Shown here: positions 54,965 to 63,745 of the stretch, piece by piece
How the letters are laid out: each line of letters starts with the position of its first letter
Position numbering within the stretch: the first letter of the stretch is position 1
Origin: Psychromonas sp. SA13A
GTDB taxonomy: Bacteria; Pseudomonadota; Gammaproteobacteria; Enterobacterales; Psychromonadaceae
Direction: 5' to 3'
Assembly (NCBI RefSeq): GCF_011378715.1
Contig: NZ_WTKU01000001.1
Span: 1 to 64,000, forward strand
Length of the DNA: 64,000 bases
Program-made: the position numbers and the translations under genes
The notes under the pieces: generated by a model
Databases searched by the model: none
Seen by the model: the letters and a program-made list of their open reading frames with translations, nothing else
What the model was told of the DNA's origin: nothing

Positions 54965-55360
54965 AACAACATCAGAAAGTATAAAGTTTATTTGTTAAAG
55001 CACAGGTAAAATACAGTTCCCTGTGCTTTAAACTCATTCATCTAAACTATTGCCTTTAAACTCGCTCCTCTAAACTAACAGCTTGTAATTCAGTGTTTTA
55101 AATTCACGGTTATAAATTGACAAACACCTTTAAATTTAAAGCTATTAGCGCGCTTACTGAAAGTGTACAAAGTTAATTAATGGGCATGTTTAATTGAATA
55201 TGCTTAATTGAAAATGTGTAAGTATTAAGAAGATGAACAAAAGCAGGAAAAGACAAGTAAAAAATCAGCCATAAAAATAAACCTGATGTATTTTTTTATG
55301 ACTGACTACAGTGGCTAATTAATCTATATTGAGTTAAACCTAAACTTAATTAAACCAAGC
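54965..55360. other. Intergenic region before envelope lipoprotein cluster
   Basis: 396 bases. It holds a hairpin terminator for the preceding gene at 54997-55029 and repeated TCTAAACT/TTTAAACT units near 55027-55077. No other gene or RNA is apparent. Confidence 0.6.
54997..55029 (+). terminator. Hairpin after the 53981 gene
   Basis: AAAGCACAGG and CCTGTGCTTT form a 10-bp perfect stem with a 13-base loop and A/T flanks. Confidence 0.75.
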
Positions 55361-56404
55361 TTAGTTAAACATGTTTTTTAAGCCGCTATTAAAACTAGTG
55401 GTCATTTTAGTCGTAAGATCACCGAAGGTAGATTTCTCATATTTAACTTTAACGTAGTCGCCTAACTTAACTTGATCTGCATATTCGTCATCCACTAAAA
55501 TCCAAGCAAAATGATCACTAATAAGGTTGCTCGTTATCGTACCTTCAACAACTGCATATTCCTCGATAGCAACATCACCGGTTAATGGATTCGCTTTAAC
55601 TTCTAAGTTATAAAAGGTAATCGTTGATTCAGGTTTAAAGCCAAAATTCTTACCTGCTGATATTTTAAATAAACTTTTATCGCCATTTACTTTTCGCTCT
55701 AACACGTAGGCTTTAGGTGAAAAGAAGTTTTGGAATTTTGCTCTATTACTCTCAACACCGGCTTTAGCTGCTTTACGTATTAAAGCATTAGCAGATGCAT
55801 TACTGATAGGGCATCGACTATTACTAGTATCGGTTGAAAAGGAAGCTTTGTCTTCTGTTGTAATGGTCTTTGAATAAGCTAATCCTGGTAATTTATAGAG
55901 TTTTAAATTAGCAGCAACCGTCGCCGTGAAACGACAGTGCGCAGGTGTCACACTGGTTTTACCATCATCATTTGTGTACGACTTTCGCGCTGTAAAATCA
56001 TAAGAGAGAGAAGCGTTTGAAACATTACCCGTAATAGCATAGTTAGCAACATCAGGACCATTATATTGCGACTTACCCTTTGACTCTGCTAGGGCGAGTT
56101 CTTTTTTAAGCTTTTTTGCAATATTTCTATCTACTATTTCAACCCCTACCTCCGCAAGATGAGTTTCTAATGCAGTGGAAATAGCAGTGCCGGTATGGCT
56201 TGATTTACCTAATGGAGTATCTGTTGTATCTGCAGGAAAAATCACTATTTTTTGCTTCGCACCAGCAAGGGTTTCTTTGCTTGGTAAGATATCTGCTTTT
56301 TGCATTGAAACATCAGTATATTCGCGAATATTTTCTTTTGTTTGTATACAACCAGTAAGGCCCAACGTTGCAGATACTGCGACAACTAATAATTTTTTCT
56401 TCAT
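55361..56404 (-). CDS. CsgG/FlgT-like outer-membrane lipoprotein
   Basis: 347 residues with a type II signal peptide and lipobox (ATLGLTGCIQ). The first domain resembles the CsgG/TolB-type N-terminal fold: IVIFPADTTDTPLG, AISTALETHLAEVGVEIVDRNIAKKL and NYAITGNVSNASLSY. A later segment (SDHFAWILVDDEYADQVKLGDYVKVKY) resembles the C-terminal domain of flagellar H-ring protein FlgT. It has two Cys in the middle region. It is the last gene of a five-gene leftward cluster. By analogy it could form an outer-membrane ring or pore; this is inference from fold likeness only. Confidence 0.72.
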   Translation of the reverse strand: MKKKLLVVAVSATLGLTGCIQTKENIREYTDVSMQKADILPSKETLAGAKQKIVIFPADTTDTPLGKSSHTGTAISTALETHLAEVGVEIVDRNIAKKLKKELALAESKGKSQYNGPDVANYAITGNVSNASLSYDFTARKSYTNDDGKTSVTPAHCRFTATVAANLKLYKLPGLAYSKTITTEDKASFSTDTSNSRCPISNASANALIRKAAKAGVESNRAKFQNFFSPKAYVLERKVNGDKSLFKISAGKNFGFKPESTITFYNLEVKANPLTGDVAIEEYAVVEGTITSNLISDHFAWILVDDEYADQVKLGDYVKVKYEKSTFGDLTTKMTTSFNSGLKNMFN

Positions 56405-56485
56405 GTACTACTTCCTTTTAATATGCAAAGTTAAATATGCTGAAATGCGCTTATTTAATTAATTTGTACTCGTTATCAGTATCGT

Positions 56486-57484
56486 TTACTCATCAAATCC
56501 CAATAACTGATAAACATCGGAGCGGTTTTCAACCACGGTTAAGAATTTACTCACGGCACTTTCATAAGCTTGTTGGTAGGCCGTCACAGAAGAACCATTA
56601 AGCAGATATGATTTTTTGCTGTAAACCTTGCCGGAGTTGGATTTAACTAAGAAACTAAAGTTAATACGTGTGCTATAAACAGAAAAAGCCAAACTGTTCT
56701 TTGTTTTTCCTTGCACCTGAATAATGGCATCAGCTTTACTTTTACGGCTAGCAACTTGGAACCCATGTGTTTGTATCAGGTCATTTAGTTGTTCTGCAAT
56801 GGGGGATACATTACTCGTTGATTGAATATAAAAGTGGGTACTTGCAAGTAATTGCGCTTCGGCTAATGAATACTCCTGAAATAAACGCGTATAAGGTGTT
56901 AAATCAAATTCACTATCGGCAACTGCAATCAAATACAATAGCGGCTCAGCTTCAGCTACACTGGCTTGAACTTTGTTATAGGCGTAAAGCTGTTCAATCT
57001 TACTTTTACTACTTATATTATGCAGCCTAGTATCTATGTGATTGGTGATGGTTGTCAGCTTAGATTTTTTATCCTTAATAAACTCATTTCTCGAGATAGC
57101 AATTTCTACAAAATATTGTTGTTCTACCTTTTCAGCCTTTTTTTGCTCCACCTGCGTAAACTCAATATCTTTCACTTGAGTATTAATTTTTTGTGAAAAA
57201 AGCTGATCTACTTGCCCATTATGTAAAGACTGCTTGTGTAATGTATCGCTGTTAACACTGACCGAAAATTTACCGGCAATCTCTTTTAATGCATGTTGCT
57301 TGGCTTCTTCAAGCCCCTTGCCAACACCAACGCCATACATATATTGTTGATTATCTTGAGTAGGTGAAAGCACCCACTCAGGCACGTTTTCATTACCTGA
57401 ATTAGATGAACATGCACTTAAAAGTACAAGCCCTGTCATAGCAACAAATAAAGGCTTAAAATACTGCTTACATTTAATCATCAT
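56486..57484 (-). CDS. LPP20-type lipoprotein
   Basis: 332 residues with lipobox (LVLLSACSSNSG). The first half has the LPP20/FlgP-like pattern PEWVLSPTQDNQQYMYGVGVGKGLEEAKQHALKEIAGKFSVSV, here quoted in pieces: PEWVLSP, YGVGVGKGL and ALKEIAGKF. A helical middle and a second domain follow, ending LTVVENRSDVYQLLGFDE. Proteins of this family coat outer-membrane structures in flagellated vibrios. It starts 15 bases after the transglycosylase gene in the same operon. Function here is unknown. Confidence 0.78.
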   Translation of the reverse strand: MMIKCKQYFKPLFVAMTGLVLLSACSSNSGNENVPEWVLSPTQDNQQYMYGVGVGKGLEEAKQHALKEIAGKFSVSVNSDTLHKQSLHNGQVDQLFSQKINTQVKDIEFTQVEQKKAEKVEQQYFVEIAISRNEFIKDKKSKLTTITNHIDTRLHNISSKSKIEQLYAYNKVQASVAEAEPLLYLIAVADSEFDLTPYTRLFQEYSLAEAQLLASTHFYIQSTSNVSPIAEQLNDLIQTHGFQVASRKSKADAIIQVQGKTKNSLAFSVYSTRINFSFLVKSNSGKVYSKKSYLLNGSSVTAYQQAYESAVSKFLTVVENRSDVYQLLGFDE

Positions 57485-57499
57485 TTTTCCTATAGCAGA

Positions 57500-58825
57500 T
57501 TATATTGCAGATTTTGTTTCGTATAAGGCGATTCGTTTAGACACTTTTTTTAAGTAATGCTTAGTTTCATCGTAAGGCAGTTTATTCATTAAAGCGTTAT
57601 ACACTTGCTCAGGCGATAATGTGTTAATAACCCGTGCCGCTTTGTTAATATTTCTGGTGTTACCACTGTTATTAAAGACTTTTGCGACATTACCTGCACC
57701 GGTGTTGTAGGCTGCGATAGTGCAATACAAACGACTCTTTGGATCGGTTATCGACTTCAAATAACGTTTATCTAAAATACTCAAATAAGCACTGCCCGTT
57801 TCAACGTTAATACTAGGCACATACAACTCTTTAACTTGCATTGGTTTATCTATTTTTCGAATCATTTTATTCACGTCATGACCGGCAGTGCGTGGCACTA
57901 TTTGCATTAAACCATAAGCAGGAACCGCTGATTTAGCCTTCGGTTGAAAAGCAGATTCGGAATGCATAATAGCCATCACTAGCGCCACGGGAATATCGAA
58001 GCGTTGGCTCTCTTTTTCAGCAAATGGCTTGTATTTTTTGGCTCTTTTACTGAGGCTGTTAGCCGGTAATTTAGCGGTATATTTAAGAACTTTATAAGTA
58101 GGCGGTGTCACCTTTGTTTTTTCTCTCAGCGCTGCATATTGTGCTTCAACAGTTGCAATACGTTGTGCCTCTTCTTTTTCTAGAGTCTTTTTTTGTAACT
58201 CAACAGATTTTTCAATAATACTTTCAGGCACACTTGCTTGAGTTTCTTGTAGCTTATCTGCTTTTAGATCTGCTTCATTCTTATAAGCGAGCGTTTGCTT
58301 TTTGATCACTTCCTTGGCATTTTTTTCTTGTTCAGTATCGAATTTAATCTCATTTAACTGAATATTCTTGGCCTTAACGACTTTATCAAGAGCTTGTTTT
58401 ACTTCTGATTTATTTTCATCTTTAGCAAGATATGACGTTAATATTTTTTCACTCTCAGCTGCAGTAGTATCCGCAGGAACGAGTATTTCAACCACAGCCT
58501 GATTGTTATCGTAGTCAACAAGTTCTCTGGTTTTTAAGTCTTCAGAATAAACAACATTATTTATATCTTTTGCAGTAGTTTCACCCCATTGCATAATAAT
58601 TTGAGTTTGTTTGTAATCGAACCCGTTTAAATACTCCTTTCTCCAAGTGTCATATTCAGCTAAATACCCACTAACAAAAGAAATATACTCTTCGACTATT
58701 TTGTCATTGTCAGGGGATTCAAACTCATTCATTTCTGCATCAAATTCATCAAATACATTGTCTGAACTTGCCAGTGGGCTAAGTGCTAAAGAGATAACGA
58801 ATAGGCTAGTTATAAATTTTTTCAT
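57500..58825 (-). CDS. MltC-like lytic transglycosylase with coiled-coil insert
   Basis: 441 residues. A cleavable signal peptide (FVISLALSPLASS) replaces the lipobox of MltC. An N-terminal DUF3393-like region precedes a long Lys/Glu-rich coiled coil (roughly residues 150-240). The C-terminal SLT domain has catalytic Glu290 in MAIMHSESAF, then AYGLMQIVP, SAYLSIL and CTIAAYNTGAGNVAKVF. It cuts peptidoglycan glycan strands, presumably to admit an envelope structure built by neighbouring lipoproteins. It sits between two LPP20-type genes. Confidence 0.85.
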   Translation of the reverse strand: MKKFITSLFVISLALSPLASSDNVFDEFDAEMNEFESPDNDKIVEEYISFVSGYLAEYDTWRKEYLNGFDYKQTQIIMQWGETTAKDINNVVYSEDLKTRELVDYDNNQAVVEILVPADTTAAESEKILTSYLAKDENKSEVKQALDKVVKAKNIQLNEIKFDTEQEKNAKEVIKKQTLAYKNEADLKADKLQETQASVPESIIEKSVELQKKTLEKEEAQRIATVEAQYAALREKTKVTPPTYKVLKYTAKLPANSLSKRAKKYKPFAEKESQRFDIPVALVMAIMHSESAFQPKAKSAVPAYGLMQIVPRTAGHDVNKMIRKIDKPMQVKELYVPSINVETGSAYLSILDKRYLKSITDPKSRLYCTIAAYNTGAGNVAKVFNNSGNTRNINKAARVINTLSPEQVYNALMNKLPYDETKHYLKKVSKRIALYETKSAI

Positions 58826-58880
58826 ATGACCTCAGAAAAGCCACATCACTCAGAAAATATCAGTGATGTGGCTTCCTATA

Positions 58881-59480
58881 TTATTTGTTTTTTAATTTTG
58901 AAAGCACGTTTGCAAGTTCATCAGCGGTCTTTTTGTCATTGAACTTAGACCATAACTCGGCATCCTTTGCTTCTGCTTTTTGGATCACTTTAGAAAAGTT
59001 CATATCGAAAGTCGCCTTGTCCATACCTACTAACGTATACAAACCACCAGCGGGACTAGTACGTTTAGTAATGATTCTTGAGTTATTTAAAGTGGTGCTT
59101 GAGATACTTTTTGTGACATTTTCAAAGTATTCATCTACATTTTCACTAACACCTTCAGTAGTTGTATTAGTAGAAGACGTTGAAGCCGTTTTTAAAATAC
59201 TTTGTACATTAACTTCGAATTGACGACCTAGATTCACGCGTGCGTCATTGATGGAAATATCATTCATAATACTTGCCCCTGCTACATTTTTCTTAGCATA
59301 GCCTGTCGCACTAATTTCCAATCCTGTTGGTGTTACACCACACACCCATTGCGGCGCTTCTTCCTTTGGCGCGTCAGGGTAAAAACAAGCTAATGACTGC
59401 ACATCGTTAACACTTGAAGTGCTTTGGCAAGCAGTTAATACCGTTACTAACGAGAATGTGAGTGCTGTTTTTTTAAACAT
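58881..59480 (-). CDS. LPP20-type lipoprotein (short)
   Basis: 199 residues, lipobox LTACQSTSS. Mature segments APQWVCGVTPTGLEISATGYAKK and INDARVNLGRQFEVNV follow the LPP20 pattern, and YTLVGMDKATFDMNFSKVIQ closes the domain. Two cysteines beyond the lipidated one (SLACFYP, WVCGV) may form a disulfide. It is a paralogue-like partner of the lipoprotein at 56486, in the same operon. Confidence 0.78.
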   Translation of the reverse strand: MFKKTALTFSLVTVLTACQSTSSVNDVQSLACFYPDAPKEEAPQWVCGVTPTGLEISATGYAKKNVAGASIMNDISINDARVNLGRQFEVNVQSILKTASTSSTNTTTEGVSENVDEYFENVTKSISSTTLNNSRIITKRTSPAGGLYTLVGMDKATFDMNFSKVIQKAEAKDAELWSKFNDKKTADELANVLSKLKNK

Positions 59481-59510
59481 TGGAGATCCTTTTTTTAAAT
59501 AACGAAGTAA

Positions 59511-60275
59511 TTAATAATGATTGTTAAATAACGCACTCATCTCATAATTGCTTAATAGAGATTCCAGCATTATTTCGTTAGACAATTCAGTAATAGAATA
59601 AAAATTGGGTATTAATGGTGATGAAAATGTCACTGAGGAAAAATCAAACTCTTCAACTGAGTTCAACTCATGGTTAACGTCAATAATAGTTTGGCTATAA
59701 GGTGTAGGCGCATTGCTGTAGTTCACATGCCCTAACAATAAGTTATAGAACATTAAGTTACGGCTTAACTCATAACTTTCTGAGAAATATTCCAAACTAC
59801 CGACATTAGTTAGTATTGACTCCTGTGAAGGTAGGTATTGTTTAATATCCAGCGTATTAAGTTGCTTGTTGATATAAGCAACCGGTGCTAAAAAATCAGC
59901 TTTTTTACTGAATACGGTAAAACCATTCAAACGTTGGTTTTTAATAAAAGTAACCAATAAAAATTTTTCACTGTTGTAATAATAATATTGAAGATCATCA
60001 TCTAATTTAGAAGGTTTAATGACTTGAGGAGATCCTAGGATTTGCTCCGTATAACGCTCAGTAAGTCCAATCCGCAATTTGCTAATACGCTTATATTCTA
60101 TTTCGTTGGTAAACCTTGAAATCACTTCCTCATAAACACTAACAACGGCTTCTTTAGTATCATTCCACTGCCCAAGCGACAACATAATCAACACCACCGT
60201 AAAAGAGATATTTTTTATCTTTACTAACAAGGTAGAGTTATTATTTGCGGGAGTATCTGTATCGCTTTGTTGCAT
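59511..60275 (-). CDS. Single-pass membrane protein heading the lipoprotein cluster
   Basis: About 254 residues, using the ATG at 60275 with AGAGGTGA upstream; an earlier frame start at 60329 lacks a ribosome site. One transmembrane helix near the N-terminus (ISFTVVLIMLSLGQW) is followed by a soluble, presumably periplasmic domain with KLRIGLTERYTEQILGSPQ and YYYNSEKFLLVTFIKNQRL. The GLTERYTEQILGSPQ stretch resembles a small assembly-factor domain seen in BamE-like and related proteins. It may belong to a family I recall as ETEC_3214-type, unverified. It is the first gene of the cluster. Confidence 0.7.
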   Translation of the reverse strand: MQQSDTDTPANNNSTLLVKIKNISFTVVLIMLSLGQWNDTKEAVVSVYEEVISRFTNEIEYKRISKLRIGLTERYTEQILGSPQVIKPSKLDDDLQYYYYNSEKFLLVTFIKNQRLNGFTVFSKKADFLAPVAYINKQLNTLDIKQYLPSQESILTNVGSLEYFSESYELSRNLMFYNLLLGHVNYSNAPTPYSQTIIDVNHELNSVEEFDFSSVTFSSPLIPNFYSITELSNEIMLESLLSNYEMSALFNNHY

Positions 60276-60329
60276 CCATTCACCTCTATTTGCGTACAAA
60301 TAGTTTATTTCCAATAAAAAAAATACCAC

Positions 60330-60645
60330 CTAAGTGGTAACATCGTGGAAATACTAAGGTTTTTTTAATAAAAAAGCGAAGAAAAAATTGAACTTTTATA
60401 GATTTTAACAATACATTTAAGAACAGAGATCACACTTTATAGGTTATTACATTTAAAAAGGCTTTATTAATATTATTTATTGACTTTATTTAATTAAAAA
60501 ACACGTGAGTTCAGTGTTGTATCATTTATTTAAATGGATAAAACTATTGTTATCAACGCATAACGTACTATATTTAATATTAATAAAAATGCCTTCTAGT
60601 TTAGTTAATATTAAAATATTCCATTATAAATAGAGAGAATACTCA
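60330..60645. other. Divergent promoter region between lipoprotein cluster and diguanylate cyclase gene
   Basis: 316 AT-rich bases with long A and T runs. Promoters of both units must lie here, but I cannot place them with confidence. There is no ORF, RNA gene or clear operator palindrome. Confidence 0.5.
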
Positions 60646-62415
60646 GTGAAGTCTATTCCCCTGCGTTGGTTAATTATTACCCCCTTCGTACTACTTGCAC
60701 TTATTGCAGGTGTGCTGATGTACTTTGTATCCACCGTCACCATTTCCAATATAGCTAATAATGTAGGCGAGCAATATATCAAGGAGGTGGAAAATCGAAT
60801 TGATGATAGGGTGGGAGATTTCATTGCGCCACTCAGCGACATTTTAGAAATTAACCGTGATGCCTTTACTAACAAACCTGAATTACTGAATAACTTAACC
60901 CCCATCGCCACCCGCTTTTACGAGCAAGCTACCCCTTTTGAACATATGACGTTTATTTCCGTTGCCACAGCAGACGGTCGTTACCTCGCATCTGCACGCG
61001 ATCCCATTGGTAAAATACAACACAACATTGCAGCAAATTTTATTAACAAACCTTTCACCATGGAAGGATTTAACTATCACCCTAAAAAAAGTATCGGCGC
61101 CAAGATAGAAACCGATCCCGCTTTTAGTTACGACCCAAGGGGAAGACCCTTTTACCTCGATGCATTAAAAGCCCAAACAATAACCTGGAGTGATATTCAT
61201 CCCTATTATGGTCGTCCAACATTGGGGATCGGCTTATCGGTTCCTATTTATGATGTAAATGGCAAAGTATTAGGTGTCACGGCAACCAGTGTTGCGTTGA
61301 TTGAATTAGATGATTATTTAGAATCGTTAGAGCTAGTGGATAACGCTTACATTTTTTTAGCTGAAGAAAATGGTGCATTGATTGCCACTTCAAGCAAAGA
61401 TGCTTTGTACAATATTACGGAAGGAACCTACACTAGGCTAAATCTCAACAACCACCCAGATCCCTTGTTTAAAATGGCCAGCCAGCACTTTAAAAAAGGC
61501 TCATATCACCTTAATCTTGATGGAGAAGCCTACTTATATCGCGTCAGTAACATCCAACTCAAATATGGAAAAACTTGGCTGATTGGTGTGCTTATTCCTT
61601 CTTCTTACCATGAAGGAATATTAACTGAATACACACAAACCACTATTTTCATTACACTCTCTCTATTTGCTTGTATTGCAATCATTGGCTCCGCGATTGC
61701 TTGGTATATAGGCAAACCGATACAACAACTTAATAAAGCCGCTAATGATAAAAAAGTTGAAAGTATTCTATTACTCCCACAACCCATGAGTAGGATCCGC
61801 GAAATTTGTTCGCTCAATCAAGGTCTACATGCAATGGCCGAAAACCTTTTAGATATATTGCAACACCTAGAACAAAAAGTATCAGAGCGAACGTCTTATT
61901 TACAGGATGAAAATGAGAATTTACTTGAGAGCTCGCTCACCGACGAGTTAACAACACTTTATAACCGTCGAGGCTTTAACCTCGTATTCGAAAAAGCATT
62001 TAAATCAGCACAAAACAAAGCACACTCACTTACCTTTGTACTGGGTGATATTGACTACTTTAAACGTATCAATGACGATTACGGACATACTTTAGGTGAC
62101 TGCGCACTAGTCGCCGTAGCCGCTAACCTCAAAAAACATACACGTGCTGCAAAAGATATAGTAGCGCGTTATGGAGGCGAAGAATTTGCCTTGGTATTTC
62201 TGAATATGGAAACGGAACAGGTCCTTGAAAGACTTAATAATATTCAACAGGAATTTTCTACTATCCCCGTCTTTGAAAATCAGCACATAACCATGAGCTT
62301 TGGCTTAGCTGACCTCAAGGAACATCCCAATGCTTCAGCTGAGGCCTTGATAGAAATAGCAGATAAGAGACTTTATAAAGCAAAAAATAGCGGTAGAAAT
62401 AAGATTGTTAGTTAG
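60646..62415 (+). CDS. Cache-domain diguanylate cyclase (GGDEF family)
   Basis: 589 residues. A membrane helix at about 10-30, a periplasmic dCache sensor domain (FVSVATADGRYLASARDP-like pieces, DPRGRPFYLDALKA, GIGLSVPIYDVNGKVLG) and a second helix near 345 are followed by a HAMP-like linker, a coiled coil and a GGDEF domain. The signature is RYGGEEF at 508-514, so it should make c-di-GMP. The inhibitory RxxD motif is not in place (AAKD instead), suggesting no product inhibition at the usual site. GTG start with AGAGAGA upstream. It is divergent from the lipoprotein cluster. Confidence 0.9.
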   Translation: MKSIPLRWLIITPFVLLALIAGVLMYFVSTVTISNIANNVGEQYIKEVENRIDDRVGDFIAPLSDILEINRDAFTNKPELLNNLTPIATRFYEQATPFEHMTFISVATADGRYLASARDPIGKIQHNIAANFINKPFTMEGFNYHPKKSIGAKIETDPAFSYDPRGRPFYLDALKAQTITWSDIHPYYGRPTLGIGLSVPIYDVNGKVLGVTATSVALIELDDYLESLELVDNAYIFLAEENGALIATSSKDALYNITEGTYTRLNLNNHPDPLFKMASQHFKKGSYHLNLDGEAYLYRVSNIQLKYGKTWLIGVLIPSSYHEGILTEYTQTTIFITLSLFACIAIIGSAIAWYIGKPIQQLNKAANDKKVESILLLPQPMSRIREICSLNQGLHAMAENLLDILQHLEQKVSERTSYLQDENENLLESSLTDELTTLYNRRGFNLVFEKAFKSAQNKAHSLTFVLGDIDYFKRINDDYGHTLGDCALVAVAANLKKHTRAAKDIVARYGGEEFALVFLNMETEQVLERLNNIQQEFSTIPVFENQHITMSFGLADLKEHPNASAEALIEIADKRLYKAKNSGRNKIVS

Positions 62416-62489
62416 TATTTAAGGGCCCTAAAAAGGAATACAGCGTTCTGGAATCGCTACCTAAATTACTTGAATGACATCATAAAAAG

Positions 62490-62529
62490 CTACCTTTAAG
62501 TAAGTGGAACTGCATTGCTAAAGGGTAGC
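62490..62529. terminator. Hairpin between convergent cyclase and kinase-like genes
   Basis: GCTACCTTTA and TAAAGGGTAGC form a strong stem (one bulge) with a 19-base loop. A second smaller hairpin, ATGACAA/TTGTCAT, lies at 62556-62577. Confidence 0.6.
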
Positions 62530-62641
62530 GTGATGATAATTGTTAAAAGTAAGTATATGACAATGATCTTTTTGTCATTCAACTTATTGAATAAATTCAA
62601 CTAAGTAGAGCCACAGCACTTACCTTTTCTTAAAAACTTAC

Positions 62642-63745
62642 TTATTTTTCAGAGCCTAATTGGAAACTTATGGCTTGGTTACGAAGCTCAGTATATTTAA
62701 CGATTAGTTGTTCCTGATTTAATTTTTCGTCACCAAAGAAAAAGGCATTGTTATTAAGAAGCTGAATAAAGTAATCATGGATAAAACTTAAAATCAAATC
62801 TGCTTTTTTAAGCGTATAAATATTACATGACTGACCATGTAAATCATCCAACAAGTCCAGTACGTTAGAGCGATAATTTTCAACTAAATACAACTCTCTT
62901 AACGCTTCTTCGTTACTCAGTGCTTTTTCCCATTTCAAATTAATATTGTTTTGATGGCTAATAACACTAGTATCAGCTGCTGCATTTTTCAGGTTTTGAA
63001 GCTTATGCAGATAGGCCTGTAGCGCACATTGTTTTTCCAGACGATATAATCCAAATAACTCTTCCTTAGATAATTGAAGAGGATTTTTTAATAAGTAATC
63101 AAAAAAGAAGCGTGTTTCAAAGCGTTCGATACCGTGAAATAAAGGAGTATCTTGACCATTGCTATTAAAGTGCTTGAGTGGATTAAATTGATACATATAA
63201 CCAAAATCAAACAGCTTAATCCTATTATTATTGTCCAATAAAATATTACCAGGGGATAGATCCCACTCAAAAAATCCGTTGAGTTCTAAATTGCAAATAC
63301 ATGTAAAAATTTGTTCAAAAATTTTTTTATTAAAACGTTGAGGAGGTGCTCCTACAATCCATGGAGAAAGAATAATCCCTTCAGTATATGATGCAAATTT
63401 GGTCTCAATTATATGATTAAAATCAGCCGCTTTAGTTTGCTTTAAAACGCTAAAATCATGGCGGCGCTGCACCTCATTAAGAAAGGATGTTTGACCGTCG
63501 ACATTATTCACTAGGCTAGCAGACCTTTTTAGCTTAAGTGTCCAGTGCCTATCTGCAAACTGGAGATGATAGACAACGCCAGTCAGCCCAGAGTCGAAGG
63601 TTTCAACAACATAATGAGATTCACTGTTTGTCGACTTTAATTCTGCTAATGTAATTGGGAAGCCTTTAAGATCACCTACTTCAATATTTTTACCATTCTC
63701 ACAAAAGCTCAGTTGTGCCTGTTGTCGTACTTTTTCTAAACTCAT
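62642..63745 (-). CDS. Protein-kinase-fold protein of unknown substrate
   Basis: 367 residues. The kinase core is visible: beta-3 Lys in WTLKLKRS (Lys71/73), a helix-C Glu candidate at 91 (LNEVQRR), catalytic loop WDLSPGNILL (Asp162, Asn167) and KLFDFGYMY (Asp180), so it should bind Mg-ATP. The glycine-rich loop is short (SGLTGVVYHL). The C-terminal 170 residues are helical and specific. It is neither a typical Ser/Thr kinase nor a standard aminoglycoside kinase; it is loosely like small-molecule or LPS-sugar kinases. No partner gene is near. TTTTACTCC-type DNA gives a GGAG ribosome site before the ATG. Confidence 0.8.
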   Translation of the reverse strand: MSLEKVRQQAQLSFCENGKNIEVGDLKGFPITLAELKSTNSESHYVVETFDSGLTGVVYHLQFADRHWTLKLKRSASLVNNVDGQTSFLNEVQRRHDFSVLKQTKAADFNHIIETKFASYTEGIILSPWIVGAPPQRFNKKIFEQIFTCICNLELNGFFEWDLSPGNILLDNNNRIKLFDFGYMYQFNPLKHFNSNGQDTPLFHGIERFETRFFFDYLLKNPLQLSKEELFGLYRLEKQCALQAYLHKLQNLKNAAADTSVISHQNNINLKWEKALSNEEALRELYLVENYRSNVLDLLDDLHGQSCNIYTLKKADLILSFIHDYFIQLLNNNAFFFGDEKLNQEQLIVKYTELRNQAISFQLGSEK

